Assembly: GCA_029448655.1 (NCBI GenBank)
Contig: JACCLO010000003.1
Span: forward strand, 4,030,001-4,094,000
DNA: 64,000 bases
Origin: Wolfiporia cocos
Taxonomy: Eukaryota > Basidiomycota > Agaricomycetes > Polyporales > Phaeolaceae
Reading direction: 5' to 3'
Shown: piece by piece, positions 1 through 13,393 of the stretch
Layout of the letters: each line of letters begins with the position of its first letter
Numbering within the stretch: position 1 is the stretch's first letter
Notes under the pieces: generated by a model
What the model was told of the DNA's origin: nothing
Databases searched by the model: none
What the model saw: the letters and a program-made list of their open reading frames with translations, nothing else
Position numbers and translations under genes: made by a program

Positions 1-3000
1 TTCAGCAAGCCTGTGATCTCAACCGGAGCACCGTCGCGGGGAGTCCCAGGTTTGCCCTTAGTTCCCGCTTTGACGGACTCGCCCATCTTGTCCATCCACG
101 TGCCGCAGTTGTGCTCGTTTCCGCCAAGGATCAGACCCGTCTCCCAGTCGACCCTGATATCGATGTTGAATCCGTTATCGCTCATCTGCATGTCCAGGTT
201 CGGACCGGCGTTGTACTCGCGGAAGGAGATTCCATCTGCGTGGCGTTGGAGAATCTCCTGAATGATCTCCGCGATAGTGCTGGAGTAAGCGTAAGCCCGA
301 GGGTCGTCCCATGACACCCATGTATCGTCCTTGGGGAAGCGTCGTTTCACTGGCTCAGAGAGTAGTGCCAGCCCCTCGGGCGCGCTATTGACATAGTCTT
401 GAATATTCTGCAACATCCACCAGGGCGAGTCGCGAGAGTTGTATCTATATGAGCGAAGTCAGCGAACATGTTCATAAATATCAGAGCATTTAGTTGACCT
501 TGGCTTGCGGACAGAATCCAACAAGTTGGGTATCAGGCCGTGCTTGAGCGTAGAGGCAAATGACAGGATGTGCGCCTTTGCGCCAGCAAAGTTGCCAGTT
601 GTCAGGAACAGGCCGCGTAGGGAGATAAACACATCACGCCCCCAGCACCTCGCCCAGCCAGCGGCGAAGTGGGGCAGCCCGGCAGCAAGGGAGGGTGTGA
701 GTTTGCCTGGATGAAGCGACGCGGATTGTACCATGCCGTGCATTTGTATCGAACAAAGCGCTAGATCTTGCGTGAACGATTGTCCGGTCGTGACGAACTC
801 TGAGCACTGTTCAATCGCAAGGCGGCGAGCAACCTTGTATGCCTCCGAGATCACGATCGCAAAGTACTTGGGCCGGAGGAAGGGCGGAACCGTTGCCTTA
901 ATGCGTTCGAACCTCTCCTTGAACCACTGAGCAGGCTTCTCCAAGCTCGGGAAGGTCCCTACTTGCCTGCCGAGAGATCAGATACATACCAGCACCGGTA
1001 AGACGTTGCTGCTTACTTTGACAATCTGGAGTGGACATAGTCCAACGACCAAGTACCTTCGCGCAGATGTCCACAAAGCGGATGACCCAGGTCGTTATAA
1101 CGCATGATGTGCCGGAGCGGGTGCATCCAGCCTTCCAAGCCACAGTAAACTAGATCACCCAAGCCTGGAATATTGTATGTGCCAATCTCGCCGCCAGTCG
1201 CATCACGTTCTTCTCCATTAGCACGATGCAGCACGACGTTGAGGTCAATGAGGTTAAGGCCTCCGAATGCTTCCTCCACGCCCGAAACACAGAACGCATC
1301 CAGAGTAGAATCATGTTCTTGCAGTTGCGTCTCGAACAACATGAAGCTCCCCGGCGGGAAGTAATCTGGCACGACGACCTCGGCGTAGGGTCCGTCGTGG
1401 TCTAGACCTTGTGGCACCACTACTGCAGGCACTTCGACCAGCTTACCAGGAAGACCGCGCAGTGTCTCCGTGTCCTTGTCAATTTCATACGACGAGATAT
1501 CAATATTGGCGCCATAGATGAACTTCGCCTTCGTTCCTCGAAGCTTGATGGGAGTAACTGTTGACTCGTTTGTTAGGGTCGAAGAAGAAAGCATACAACC
1601 TTGGGCAACTCACTCCAGCCACGATCCTTGGAACCTTTAGAGAAGGCCGTATGCGCGACGAGGAGGTATCCACGCTGTGTCGCCGGTTGCACTCGATGGA
1701 TGACGATATACTATTGCATGGATTAGCAAGCGCTAGCTGTCTAGTATGTTCACCTACGTCGTTTTCCTGATGAACATGCCCTTCCTCGAAGCTACCCAGA
1801 GCCATCTCAGTGTGCAGCGAGTTCAGGAGATGCTTAGCCTTGGCAATCCCACTGCGTTCCCCAAGGCCAGTCAGCTCGTACCGCCTCTTCTCGCCTACAA
1901 GGTCAAGTAGCTTGGGGTACAGATCGTCGAAACCCTTGACTGAACCAATAGCGCAGTAGGAGAACGTAATGAGTGCGCCCGTGGATAGCGCATCCTCGGC
2001 AGAGCGCTTGTGCAAATATGTCTCGTTGTCGTGCGTGAGATCGTAGAAGAGAGCATGTGGTGCCGAGCCGTTATGAGGGATCACAATGCATGGGCGAGTA
2101 GGGCCCTTGCCTGTGGGAGGCGGTAGTTCTTCCCTGCTGGTTACGCAGGCGTTGTCCATCGAGCCTGTGTGCATAGTGTCAGTGCCGATATATCGATAAT
2201 CATACATAATACTCACCAAGGGGCTTGCCGAGACCGTGGCGGTACAGCAACCTCGAGAATTCCTTCGGGTCCCAAGCATTCCCCGCCTCTCGGATCAAGC
2301 TGTTCAGCCCCAGGCGACTCACAAACATCTTGTCCATCTCCTCGCTTCCTGTGAACAACTCTGCACACACGTATAGATCGGGATTGACGACGCGCGCAGC
2401 ATCCAGCAGCGTCACGCCCACATGAAGCGGCGTCGAGTGGCAGTTGTCTATCCGGAAGCCGGAGAAGGTGCCCGCGAGAGAGGTCACGTACGTCGTCATG
2501 TGCTCCCAAAGCCATGGATTGGCCTTGGGCCCATCGCCGTAGCGAAGCTTTACGCAATCACCCCAAGCAATCACTTCGCGGCGTAGATACGCTTTGGACG
2601 GGGGAAGAGCAAAGTTCGCCAAAGGGTCGGCGTTCCAGATCCAGCCGTTGTTGGCGAGAGAGTACTTTGCAGGATCTAGTGATGTGTCCTTCTTCCTCTG
2701 ATATACACGAGTAAAGTAGGTCTCGACCAGTGGCGATCTATCAAACAGTGAGAGGTTATCTGGAATCTCAGAAACTCACGTACTGCTCAGAGATGGGACC
2801 CAGCTTCGGTCCATGATCATCGAGACGCGTATACTTCACCCTGTTCTTGATATTGTCGAGCGCAACACGCGTATCCTCTTCCCACTCCTCGTACAGAGGT
2901 ACATTCAGCACGTCCACAACACGTATCCACGCGTCAGCCAAAGCATTGGCGTTGTCTCCAAGATCAGCGAACGCTGTCTTGACGAGACCTGCTGCAACGG

Positions 3001-4747
3001 CGCCATCGACATACGTCCCAAATTTCTTCTCCAGCTTCCGCAGACCATGCACCTTTCCAGACGCGCGCACAATCTCGGCTAGCTCGACGACCGTCCGGTG
3101 GGTGACCTCGGGTCCATCCCAAGGTGTCAAGGCGTTCTTGCTCAATGCCTCTTTCACGCTCTCGCGCTCCCTTGTCACGTCAAGCACGTAGTATTGCCAC
3201 ATGTTCAGCTCCTTTAGATACGTCTGAAGACCCTCGATGATGGCGTCGGCATCTTCTTGAGTGCTAACGCTCGTCGGTAGGCCCTTGGACTCGAGTAAGG
3301 TCGAGAATCGAATGATCGCATCGTCTAGCTCTAGCGCTGGGGTAAGGTGAGGGGAATTTGCTGGACTGTAGCCTGCGTTTCATGTGAGCGATGGGAGGAT
3401 CCTCCGGGATCTACGGAGCGAGGACTCACCTGCTTCAGGGTGCTCGAGTAGCCACGGGCTATCATTTGCGGTATGATTCAAAACGACATCCGTGAGGCTG
3501 AGTAGCCCATACTCGTCCCTGGCAATCTTTAGCATCTCCTCCAATTTCGTCTTACCACCGTCCGAGCCGAGGTCCTTCTTTCCTCCGGCGAACATTGACG
3601 GTTCATAGACGAGCTGGTTCCGGATGGAGTAGGGACTATCGCTCTCGCCTCGTTCTTGCAGAGGTGTCCAGTGCACCATGTTATACCCACGAGCGCTGCT
3701 TTCGGCCAAGAACTCGCGCCATGCAGATATCGGGCCCATCCATTTCGACACAAGCGTCAGAATCGAGAGTCCGTCCAGCGGCAAATTGACACTGTCAGAT
3801 TGCACAGCGTTTCCCTTCACCGAGATGGTTCCGTCCGTTGACAGGATAGGCGTGCGAGCCTTGGTACGAAGTATTGGATCGATGTTGAAGTAACCCTCGC
3901 GTCCCTTGACGCGTGAGCCGGGCTCTTCGCCGTCATACTCTACCCAGTATGCGAATGCACCGGCATGGGAGATGGGCAGATTGATTTGGATTGGCTTTGA
4001 AAAGTTGGTGGGTAGCCTAGCATGTTCTTTCGTCGTAGGGTTGGCCAAAGTATTAATATAGGACGTACTTTCGTTCAGCAAAACGATCGCGGGCGAACTG
4101 CCCGCCATCGAGCGGGAAGTTTGTCTTGAAGATACCGTTCTTAGATGCGGGAGTACCAGCCTCAAGAGAAACACGAAGGATGTACGGCGTCGTGGCAGGA
4201 GGCAAGCGCATATACTGAGTGTGATATCAGTATCATTTGCATGATCCACATTACAACATGGATGTGCGGTGCGGCGGGTGACAGTGCAAGGCTAAGAAGA
4301 CGCGTATATTGTGACCGATTTTCAGATATCACAGAACGAGGCGATTCCGAGGTATGTCAGCATGATCATCGCTCGCCGAGCCTGTGCGATGCGTTCGATC
4401 GCGACTTGACGCATCCTCGAAATAACCGCCTCGTGTTCGCTGCGGAGCACGGCGCGTCCCCCGGCACCCCGATCCACAATATGGGAGAATAAAGGATACT
4501 CAACAGCTCTGTCCTTGCTGGGGCCGCCATCGGGCTCCAGCTGCAACTCGTAGACATTGATGGGCTTCTCCCCCTGCTTGAACGCGGATTCGAAAAAGTC
4601 GATTCCTTCGTCAGCAGGCGTCTTGGGTGTCTTGGGTGTCTTTGGCGTCGACGGAGACGGCGTGCCCGTGCTCGAGGTACGCGCAGTCCTGCCATTACCC
4701 TTGGGGATCTTAATTGTGGACTGAGGCTTCTTGGCTTTACTAGACAT
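1..4747 (-). CDS. GDB1: Glycogen debranching enzyme, 3' end cut by window edge
   Basis: Bifunctional cytosolic enzyme of glycogen breakdown: 4-alpha-glucanotransferase plus amylo-alpha-1,6-glucosidase. I start it at ATG 4747 (MSSKAKKPQS); exon 1 ends near 4505 before a GT donor. Further exons read about 4212-4071, 4020-3430, 3372-2780, 2757-2217, 2170-1762, 1714-1611, 1556-1019, 985-500 and 445-1, all joined by short GT-AG introns. The N-terminal part has the GH13-type segments LTDVVLNHTAND, GFRIDNCHSTP (nucleophile Asp region) and AELFTGSEE (acid/base Glu region). The C-terminal glucosidase domain has CWGRDVFIS. The frame is still open at base 1, so the last few hundred residues lie outside. 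No stop or shift was seen inside exons. It is transcribed divergently from SGF73. The family assignment is secure; exon ends are approximate. Confidence 0.93.
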
Positions 4748-5078
4748 CGTGGCGCGAAGGGAGAGGGTTGCACAAAAGCTCGCCGTAGAGGAGAAGGAAG
4801 AGGAGAGGGGACGCGTCGACTTCCACGCTCTTATATACGATCCAGAATGAACATGGCACCGACCGAGAGCATGGCACTCGCAGGAACGATCCAATCATAA
4901 CGCGTCGATGAGTTGACGTCACACCTGCGCTTGAACGTGAGGCAGCGTGTGACAGCACCCCGCAAATCTCCCAAATTTGGATGCCGCCCGCACGCTTTAT
5001 GTAATGGGCCCTCACGGCGGCAGTGGCCCTCGTTTCACCGTATCACATGTGGGCGCGATTTGCTGGTGAACAACTACG
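4748..5078. promoter_or_regulatory. Shared divergent promoter GDB1 / SGF73
   Basis: These 331 bp separate the start codons of two divergent genes, so they must hold both promoters. Two ACGCGT hexamers (near 4811 and 4905) lie here. A TATATA stretch lies near 4831 on the GDB1 side. Any factor binding is inference. Confidence 0.55.
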
Positions 5079-6205
5079 ATGGCGATCAGACTGAAGCCCA
5101 GTATCTCACCCGGACCTCCCACCTTCTCTTGGGATAACCTCCCGACGACGCCTGGAACCCCGTCCGAGCTCAGCTCAGCCCACTCGCCACCCGTATCATG
5201 GCTGTCCGCCCGCGACATGAAGATGTTTGGCTCCGAACCTCTCAAGTCAGAGATAGGCGTCGTCAAATGCAAAGATTGCAACAAGCCGGTATTGAGGAGC
5301 GCCATTGCGGAGCATGCTGGTAAGCTATCACTGCTTCCATCATGCACCGCATCTCATCGGCAAGGCGCCCATGAGTAGACAATTGCGCCAAGATTCGCAG
5401 TAGCGGCAAGAAGGGTGCGAAGGGAAAGGGCACCGCCGCTGATGCGGACGATACGGGGAAGAAGGGGAAGAAGCGCAAGGCAGAGGACGAAGGTCCCGAT
5501 CCCGAGGATCCCTCTGCGCCTAAGAAGAAGAAACCTGCGACGAAGGTCACCAAGGGCCGCTTCAAGGGCCCAGTAGACTACGACAAACAGTGCGGAGTCA
5601 TAAACGATAAGGGCCTCCCATGTTCACGCTCCCTGACATGCAAGTCTCACTCTATGGGCGCGAAGCGCGCCGTTCAGGGCCGCTCGAAGCCGTACGACGA
5701 GCTGCTTCTCGAATGGAATCGTCTCAACAATCCCAATTTCGTTGAGCCGGTAAAGCGCGAGAGTAAGGCGGAGAGGAAGGAGCGCAAGGAGCGCGAGAAG
5801 GCGGAAAAGAAGCGTCTTGCCCTCGAGGCTGCCGCGGCGGCGGGTATTGATGTGTCGAAGAAGGGCGCAGTGAGCGCTATCACTGGTGCTGCGACGAAGA
5901 AGAAGAAGACTACAGCCGCGGCTGTCGCTGCGGCGGTAGCTGCCGCCGCCGTGGTTCCTGGGGAGGACGGCTACGAGAACCTCGACGACATTGATTCGGA
6001 AGCTGAGGTGGATTCGCTTGTGCATGCTGTCCGCACTGCTCACGATAGCGCCTTGATTGGCGTACCTCTTGCAGTCCCATGCGATGCCAGCTCGTGGTTT
6101 GTGGCGCGGAGAGAACGACTCAGAAGCTGCCATCAATTTGTTGCAAGCGCGCTGATGCCCCCTTCTCGATCCTCAGTGGGCCCGGGAGCTCCCCGACTGC
6201 CTTGA
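5079..6205 (+). CDS. SGF73: SAGA complex subunit SGF73 / ataxin-7-like protein
   Basis: Probable link between the deubiquitinase module and the core of the SAGA co-activator. Exon 1 is 5079-5319; a GTAAGC donor opens an intron ending at 5378; exon 2 is 5379-6205. The join restores a zinc-binding segment with CKDCNKP and HADNCAKI. Exon 2 then has a lysine-rich nuclear stretch and the SCA7 domain, seen as [36 protein letters not shown] and [14 protein letters not shown] charged coiled region ([18 protein letters not shown]) and alanine-rich repeats follow. The start fits because the first Met gives the usual short N-terminus before the zinc segment. The last 40 residues look unconserved. Domain order matches SGF73; function is by family. 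Confidence 0.88.
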
Positions 6206-6578
6206 CCCGCTCACATCTTTCACAATCTTTTCTTTCGTGGATCGTGCCTGCTCTCGTCTTGCTTCTCCCTCTTGGCTTGCACAGCCGCTGTACATATACC
6301 TGTTGTGAGATACCTCCTAGGCTATTTGACGTATTACTTGTGTAACTTATTCTTTTGAGTTCAGTTCAGTATATATGCGTGCATTGTGCAGCTGTAATGC
6401 TGACACTCGTTCTTCACTATTTGATCTAAGATCTCGGTTGGGCGTACGTATTATGTTGCAATCTAGAGATCCAGTAGTGCAGATCGAGATCTGCTGAGGA
6501 AGCGCTCGCGGGAAGCTCTGCATGATATGTGTCTTCGACATTCATCTCAGGAATCTCAAAACGAAAATTTATTTAAAG

Positions 6579-6599
6579 CCCCCCCCCCCCCCCCCCCCC
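6579..6599 (+). repeat. Homopolymer run of 21 C
   Basis: An uninterrupted run of 21 cytosines between SGF73 and the GFA-type gene. It could form a G-quadruplex on the complementary strand, and its length is likely unstable in sequencing and replication. Confidence 0.95.
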
Positions 6600-6902
6600 G
6601 AACAATACTCATTAGGCCCAAAATACTGTTGCCATTGGGTCCTGCAAGCCACCGCGGTATCAATACTTAATGGGCACCTCGGCCGGATGACCAGGGAATG
6701 AGCTCATAGGTTCCACCAGAAGCCCCGTCGTTGCGCAACATCGGTGACATCGCCAAATCAGTACAAATACATATAGTAAGCGTTCGTACGTTCGAGCCTA
6801 GCGGGATCAATGTTACAGTACCGACGACATCTGAGTCAGTTGGTGTATCTCCTTGATCACTTGAAGACACCTGCAAGGCTTCCGCGCGCAGCTAACATTA
6901 GC

Positions 6903-7450
6903 ATGACTATCCTTCCGAGGATGCCAATATATAACGGAGGCTGTTATTGCGGTCAAATCCGCTACGAGCTCTACCTCAACTCTCCGGATGAAGCCAGGAT
7001 GAGCATTTGTCATTGCAAAAACTGCAAGGTATATCGCTTTGTTCAACTACATTACGGATCAACGTCTCAACAATGAATTTTCCTCTCCTTGGTAGAAGTT
7101 TACCGGCTCGGAGTTCGGGATCACCGCAAAGGTGCCTCGGTCGGCCATCCGCATCACCAAAGGCCAAACGACGCGTCACGAATCCGACAACGGATCTGGC
7201 ACGACGCTTACCAGAGAGTTTTGCGGCACTTGCGGCTCTGGAATCACGGAGTATGGCGCGAATGCAGGAGAAAATACGTACGTGTTCTACGGCATTTGCG
7301 GACGAACTTCCCCCAAAGGGAGAGTTTTTCTGCAAAAGCCGCGCGAAATGGATGCCTGAGATACCCGGTAAGAGGTTCCTTCCTCTCAAAAGTCCATGTA
7401 CTGAAGATATTCGACCAGGATTGTTTCACAAGCAGGAAATTAAGGATTAA
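6903..7450 (+). pseudogene. GFA-family (CENP-V/GFA) protein with a frameshift
   Basis: Small zinc protein of the glutathione-dependent formaldehyde-activating fold; the fungal family is large and substrates are mostly unknown. Exon 1 starts at ATG 6903 (or 6921) and carries GGCYCGQIRYE and CHCKNCK, the Cys pairs that bind zinc. An intron (about 7029-7095) leads to exon 2 with KFTGSEFGITAK and REFCGTCGSGI. At about 7290, just after NTYVFYG, the conserved sense moves to another frame (ADELPPKGEFFCKSRAKWMP), so the first frame ends early at 7359. A last intron (7368-7418) joins GLFHKQEIKD and a TAA at 7450. Everything but the register near 7290 looks intact, so this is either a young pseudogene or a sequence error. 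No intron that keeps all conserved residues explains it. Confidence 0.72.
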
Positions 7451-8229
7451 CTTATGATACTTTCCTAGCAACCTCTTTATTTTATTCTCTGGCTTACGCT
7501 CTGTCAAGATCATTCTGTTTTCGGTTCTGTCTGTGTGAGTTATGCTTCAGTGTATCTCGAAAGCACGCGAGTGTAAAGACGTCTTCGTCGAATGCGTGGA
7601 GTACGGGGACCAAGCACTGCGTGAGCTTTACAACGTACCTTGTCATCCCCAATTTCTATAACAGTCGGGGGAATGGCGCCGCGTGGCTGTCGTGGTTCTT
7701 GGCTATAAGTGAGCAGAAATTCGGTGTCGACGGTGCTCCACGAGCACGGTTAAATAATCGAGAACGAAATGATTATATGCTATAGCTAGTACGCAGTGCT
7801 ACACTCCTAGACGATATACAACAGCGTCGCGTGACAATATGAGTCGCGTCGCGTAATGCGTGACATAACGCGTACTAGTGCGCCTAGGGCCACTCTTTGT
7901 TCTTTGTTCTTCCCCCCGTCATCTAACCTTTCCCAGAACTGAACGTTTGACGTCTGGACTTTGGGTGTGCGGAAATACAGCATTTGGGATTGACAAGACA
8001 ATTGAGCGGCGAACTTCTGACGTGATAAACGCAGACCAGACGGCGCTGCAATATCAGGCGACTGAGAACCGTCAAGACTAATCCTACTACGCATCGACAG
8101 TCAAGATCACTAGGTCTCAAGGCTGATTGCATATATCTACTTCCACATTCACACCAAAACCACTATATTCTGGTTTCACCAAGAAGGTTCTGCAGGTGCT
8201 CGCAGCAGGTCAACTTTTGAGTCCGCAGA
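7451..8229. other. Intergenic, upstream of LIG4
   Basis: No convincing gene. The stretch contains clustered CG-rich words (near 7826-7870), including an ACGCGT at about 7868. It probably holds the GFA-type gene terminator and the LIG4 promoter. Confidence 0.5.
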
Positions 8230-11200
8230 ATGCTGCCCACGCCTGCCCCGTCGACTCCTCCGTCGCCGCCAACTCCTCCCTCCCCTCCGTTATCTTCTCC
8301 AATTGCTGAGAACCAACCAGTAATCTATCCTAAACCTCCGCAAAATAGAGGCAGTGCACCATTCCGAGTGCTATCCGCATTGTTTGACAAGTTGTCGACT
8401 GAGAGGAAGACAGAAAACAGGAAGAAATTTTTGGATCGCTGGTTCAATGTATGGTGTCAATCTCATCTCGAACGTAACTCGAGAATGAATTGGACTCCCC
8501 AACAGCACTGGAGACAAGAGATTGGCTACGATCTCTACCCTGTTCTCCGGCTCATCCTGCCCCAGGCATGTCCTAGCGAGTTTGCATAACTTCACCAACA
8601 TTCTGAATACCATACAGAAAGACCGTGAACGTGCTGTGTATGGGCTTAAGGAGAAGACTATAGCCAAGACATACATTAAGTTAATCCCGTTGGGGCCGAA
8701 GGACCCTGACTCGATACGAATGCTGCACTGGAAGAAACCGGTGGACAGAGACGTGCGCCATACTCTCATGAGCGATGTAGACTTACTAATTATTATGAGA
8801 TACTCTTGTGCTATCTCAGATTCGGTCCGGAAACTTCCCAATCGTCTTGCATGAAGTCATCAGTAAACGTTCCTCCGTGATCGAGGGCGACATGACTATA
8901 GATGAGGTCAACGATGCTTTGGACGAGCTGTCACACAACATGGGAAAAAGGTATGTCTCGTAAATGCTTCCCAGTGCAAGTGTATTGAAATGCGGCATGA
9001 ATCAATACTACATAGTGATGTCCAGTCGAAGATCATGCAACGCATATACACTCGTTGCACTCCGGACGAACAGCAGTGGATTGTACGCATCATCCTCAAA
9101 GGTGGGTCACGGTTAAGGGTTGCTTGCGATCCGCCACCAACCTATACGGACTTTAATATAGACATGCAAATCTCTGTCAAGGAGACTACTGTATTTGCTG
9201 TCTTCCATCCGGATGCGCACGACCTGTTCAATACCTGTTCCGATCTCAAGAAGATTGCATGGGAGTTGTGGGACCCTGATCACAGACTCAACGAAAAAGT
9301 ATTGTTGCGTGCCTTTATATTCTACAAAGCCAAAATGCCGAGCTGCCTTCTCAGGATAAAGGAGTGCAGCTGTTCCGCGCGTTTGCTCCCATGCTGTGCA
9401 AGCGTCCTACACACAGGATAGAGGAGTCCATAAAGGAAATGGGCGGGACTACCTTCTTCATAGAGGAGAAGCTGGACGGCGAACGGATACAGCTGCATAA
9501 GCGCGGTAATGAGTATTTCTATTGCTCAAGGCAAGTTGCGACTCTTCTGTCACTTGTCTCGCTGCCGAACTATCACATAGGAAAGGGAAAGACTACACTT
9601 ACCTATACGGTAGTCATGTAGGCACTGGAAGTCTGACGCCGTATGTTCACGACTCCTTCGATTCGCGGGTAGATGAGTAAGTGGTTCCCAAGTATAGTTG
9701 TCATATGCCGCAAGACCTGATGCGTGGATAGAATCATCCTGGATGGCGAGATGCTGGTCTGGGATCCCATATCAGAACGCAACTTACCTTTTGGAACGCT
9801 GAAGACTGCTGCTCTCGGTAATGCGTGCTTCTGATGAGCGCGGGCTAGACCGTACTGACGTTCAACAGACAAATCAAAGAAGGAGCAAAGGCCACGCCCA
9901 TGCTGTGCGTGAACCTCTATCAACTGTCCACAGATGCCCCGTCTCACCACTGATCCTTGTAGTCAAGATATTCGATTTGCTATACTTGAATGGCATGTCT
10001 CTGCTGAACAAATCGCTCAGATTCCGCAAGCGTAACCTGCGGGCGTGCCTCAAGGAGGTCCCGGGCCGCATCGAGTTTGCCGCTGAGTGTGAGGCACGGA
10101 CGGCCAAGGACGTTCGCGACCGTATGGATGCTATTGTAGCCGACCGCGGGGAGGGTCTCGTTATCAAGCATCCGAACTCTGCGTACGTACTCAATGGACG
10201 AAACAAGGACTGGATCAAGGTGAGCTGCACTGGCTGATGGGAGTATATTCGTTGATCGCGTGCGCCACGAATGTAGGTGAAGCCTGAATATATGGTGAGT
10301 GTCAGCACTATGCATTCGGGCTAGAGTTCTCATGTTTGACAGGATAACATGGGCGAGACTGTCGACGTGCTTGTAGTTGGTACGTTGCCTCATTTCACTG
10401 TTGACCGCGTCTGATATCGTGCACAAACGCCCAGCTGGCAGCTATGGCACTGGGAGGCGGTCTGGAGGCGTCTCAACCCTAATATGTGCCGTGCTTGACG
10501 ACAGACGACCGGCAGACGAAGAGGAGATCAAGTTTGTTTCTGTGCTGCACACGTATAAAAGTTTATTGAGACATCAGCAGATACAGTACTTTCGTACGGA
10601 TTGGCACCGGACTATCGTTTTCAGACTATGTATGGATCAGGCAAAAGCCGTGGAAAGAAAGGGATCCCAATAACCCACCGAGCTTCCTCGAAACTGCCAG
10701 GAAAGGGACGGATGACAAGGGCGATATGTATCTTGAGCCAGAGGAGTGAGTATATACTTTCACTTCTAGCTTGTTTGTCTACCTTGAATCTGACAAGGGT
10801 TTGACAGCTCGTTCATTTTGAAGGTCAAGGCGGCAGAGATATATAGCTCAGGTGAGAAATGACATAAGTAGTAATCAGTGGCACTTGGGCTAACGTTTCG
10901 ACAGACCAGTATCACATGGGCTTGACGATGCGTTTCCCTCGTGCACTAGAGATCCGGGAAGATCTTGACGTAGCTGACTGTATGACTGCGTCAGGTAAGC
11001 ACCAAACATCACATCGCTGCTATCACAGAATAACATCTATTGTAGCGATATTGGAGATGTTCCGCTCTGAAAGAAAAAGAAAGATGGAGAGCGAACCCGG
11101 GTGCGTGCATTGGCTTCCTGAGATTCAGGACCGAAAATTAATAGCGTACTAGGAAACCCAAGAAGAAACGGAAGAAACCCAGCCAGAAGGTAGGCACTGA

Positions 11201-13028
11201 ACTCTTGTGAAAGCTGCTCATTTACACTTCACGTCAGATCACTGTTTTACCGGAATACCAAGGGCTACAAGTCAAGGACATTCCAGTCGAAAGTACTCTG
11301 TTCGAAGGCATGAAATTTGGTGAGCGTTCATTTCTATACTCGGCAATCCTTCCGCTAAACACGGCGCAGTCGTTTTATCCGATCCTAAGTCGAGGACGGG
11401 TAACCAAGACAAGAAGGAGCTACTCAAACTGTATGTCTCTCTCAAGGATTAGCTGATGTTTGTTCTGACGATCACAAGGATTCACGCACATGGTGGTTCA
11501 TTCAAACAAGTTGCGAAGCCCGACCCAGATATCCTGGTGGTTTACGGTGGTTCCACCACTCGTGAGTGGGTCCGTTATGGACAATGCACCATGGATAGTA
11601 AAAATGGCATGCTCTGCAGCTTATGACATCAAATTGATCATGGACAAAGGAGTCTGCGATATCATCCGTCCTCAGTGGATCATTGATAGCATTGCAAAGG
11701 AGGAACGAGTCCCCATGTCGAAGAAGTAGAAGTGCCACCATCTCGATCGACTAATAAATTACTCACAATAACGCCGCATCAGATATTTCTTCCATGCAAC
11801 CGCTGCGCGAAAGGAGGATGGCGAATATGATGTGGAAGACGACTCTGAGACTGATGATGAAGCCGATGACGAAAACGATGTATCAAAGGACACGTCCATT
11901 CCCCGGACACCTGTTCAGATCCCAGAGAGCGAAGGCGACGATGACGGCGAGGAGAGTGATCCTGCCATAGCCGATTGGTTCAAAGTGAAGGGCAAGGCCC
12001 CTGGTCGGCGAACACTCCGCTACGTGGAATCTGACAGTGAAACGGAGCCTGACTCTGCCAACGAAGACGTCATGCATGAAGAGGACGCTGTAGACGAAGA
12101 TGATACTTGGACGGACATAATCCCACCAAGCAGTCCTTCCGATGGGATGGGGCAAGATGCCAAGGTGCGCTAGGACGAGACCAATCACAGTCTGCCTCTG
12201 ATTTACGAGTGCCATGTTACCCAGCCACAGCAAGAATTCAATATTTCCGAGACATTGAGCACGAACGCCTTCGAGAGCCATCCGTCTCCCAAATTAATAA
12301 CAGAACCCAGCATCCGTATTACGGAAGAGGCGGAGGCCTCACAGCAGAAAGCTGAGGCATCCTCAGCGGATGATACCCTTCGCACGCGTCAAACGGCCGG
12401 GAATTCAAGTTATGACGAGGAGACTATGGATGAACCCGACATCCGCATGGGAGAAACTGACGAGGCCACAGAGTATGACCCCAATCTCATCTTCCGACAC
12501 CTGTGAGTGCCATTGTCCGAGCGTCCTGGTACCAGCAGCCCCTCTCATAGTGTGGCAGATGCTTCTACATAGACTCACCTACCAATGCAAAGAAGCATGG
12601 GATGACAGTGAGGTACAAGAACGAAGATGTCCTCGAGCAGAAGTGAGATGATGTATGACATATAAGCATATCAAAGCTCTGACGAACATCTTCCAGTCTG
12701 AACAAGGTGTCGGCGTTGATTGTGAAAAATGGCGGTCGCATCGTGGACTTAGACGAGCCCAAACTGACCCACATTATCGTCGACAAGCGTGACGTGACTC
12801 GCCGTCTTGAGTTAATCAAGCGAACCGCAAAGTGGGTGTATCCAATCCCGATTGTGGCTGTGAATATCTACTCACAAATCCCCTAGACCTAAGCGCCGAC
12901 ATCTCGTCGTTGCAGAATTCGTTCAGGCTTGTCTTGACGAAGACACCTTGCTGGATGAAGACGGTAGGTTTAATTAATATGCGCAAGAGTGGTGTGGCGC
13001 TCATTCATATTCAGAATTTGGCCCATGA
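8230..13028 (+). CDS. LIG4: DNA ligase IV
   Basis: ATP-dependent ligase that seals double-strand breaks in non-homologous end joining, acting with an XRCC4/Lif1 partner in the nucleus. The start is ATG 8230; the stop TGA is at 13026-13028 after a last exon coding EFGP. There are many short exons. The N-terminal domain includes LLxLFDKLSTERK-type and LKEKTIAKTYIKLIPLGPKD text. The catalytic core has motif I EEKLDGERIQLHKRG (adenylated Lys), IILDGEMLVWDP, FDLLYLNGMSLLNKSLRFRK, EGLVIKHPNS, and DWIKVKPEYMDNMGE. Two BRCT domains follow: DILVVYGGSTT...IIRPQWIIDS, then an acidic linker, then KVSALIVKNGGRIVDLDEP near the C-terminus. Intron 1 (8566-8617) seems to use a GC donor. No internal break was seen. 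It is convergent with the forkhead gene. Confidence 0.92.
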
Positions 13029-13393
13029 TCTCGGAGCGATCAAGATGCGCAAAGGTCATGACTGCGATAGAGCAAAGGAAGCGAATGGGAACCACGGGTA
13101 CCATAATACTTACTCGACTGATCCAATAGTATGATGTACATTAAAATGATACAGTAAATGAGACACTGAACGGATTGGCAGCTACTAGCGCTGACCAGAG
13201 CGACGGAGCCCAAAGGAGCCCAAGAAGAAGCTGGGAACCCGGATCATGACCGCAGTCCCAGCCGTACGCGTCTAGTCGGTATAAGGTCGTACAACTGAGT
13301 CGAAGCCCAGGCGAAGCGCGAAAGATACTCATACAAGAACCGGCGACGGCACATGGTGGTACACGAAGAGGTTAGATGGAGGGAACGCAACGC
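13029..13393. terminator. Convergent 3' ends of LIG4 and the forkhead gene
   Basis: 365 bp between two convergent stop codons; it should contain both polyadenylation regions. No gene is supported. AT-rich text near 13105-13165 is the best candidate for cleavage sites. Confidence 0.45.

Noticed and set aside
7270..7320. A 43-bp intron with a GTACGT donor to explain the GFA-type frame change
   Set aside because: It would remove the conserved VFYG residues, so a frameshift is the better reading.
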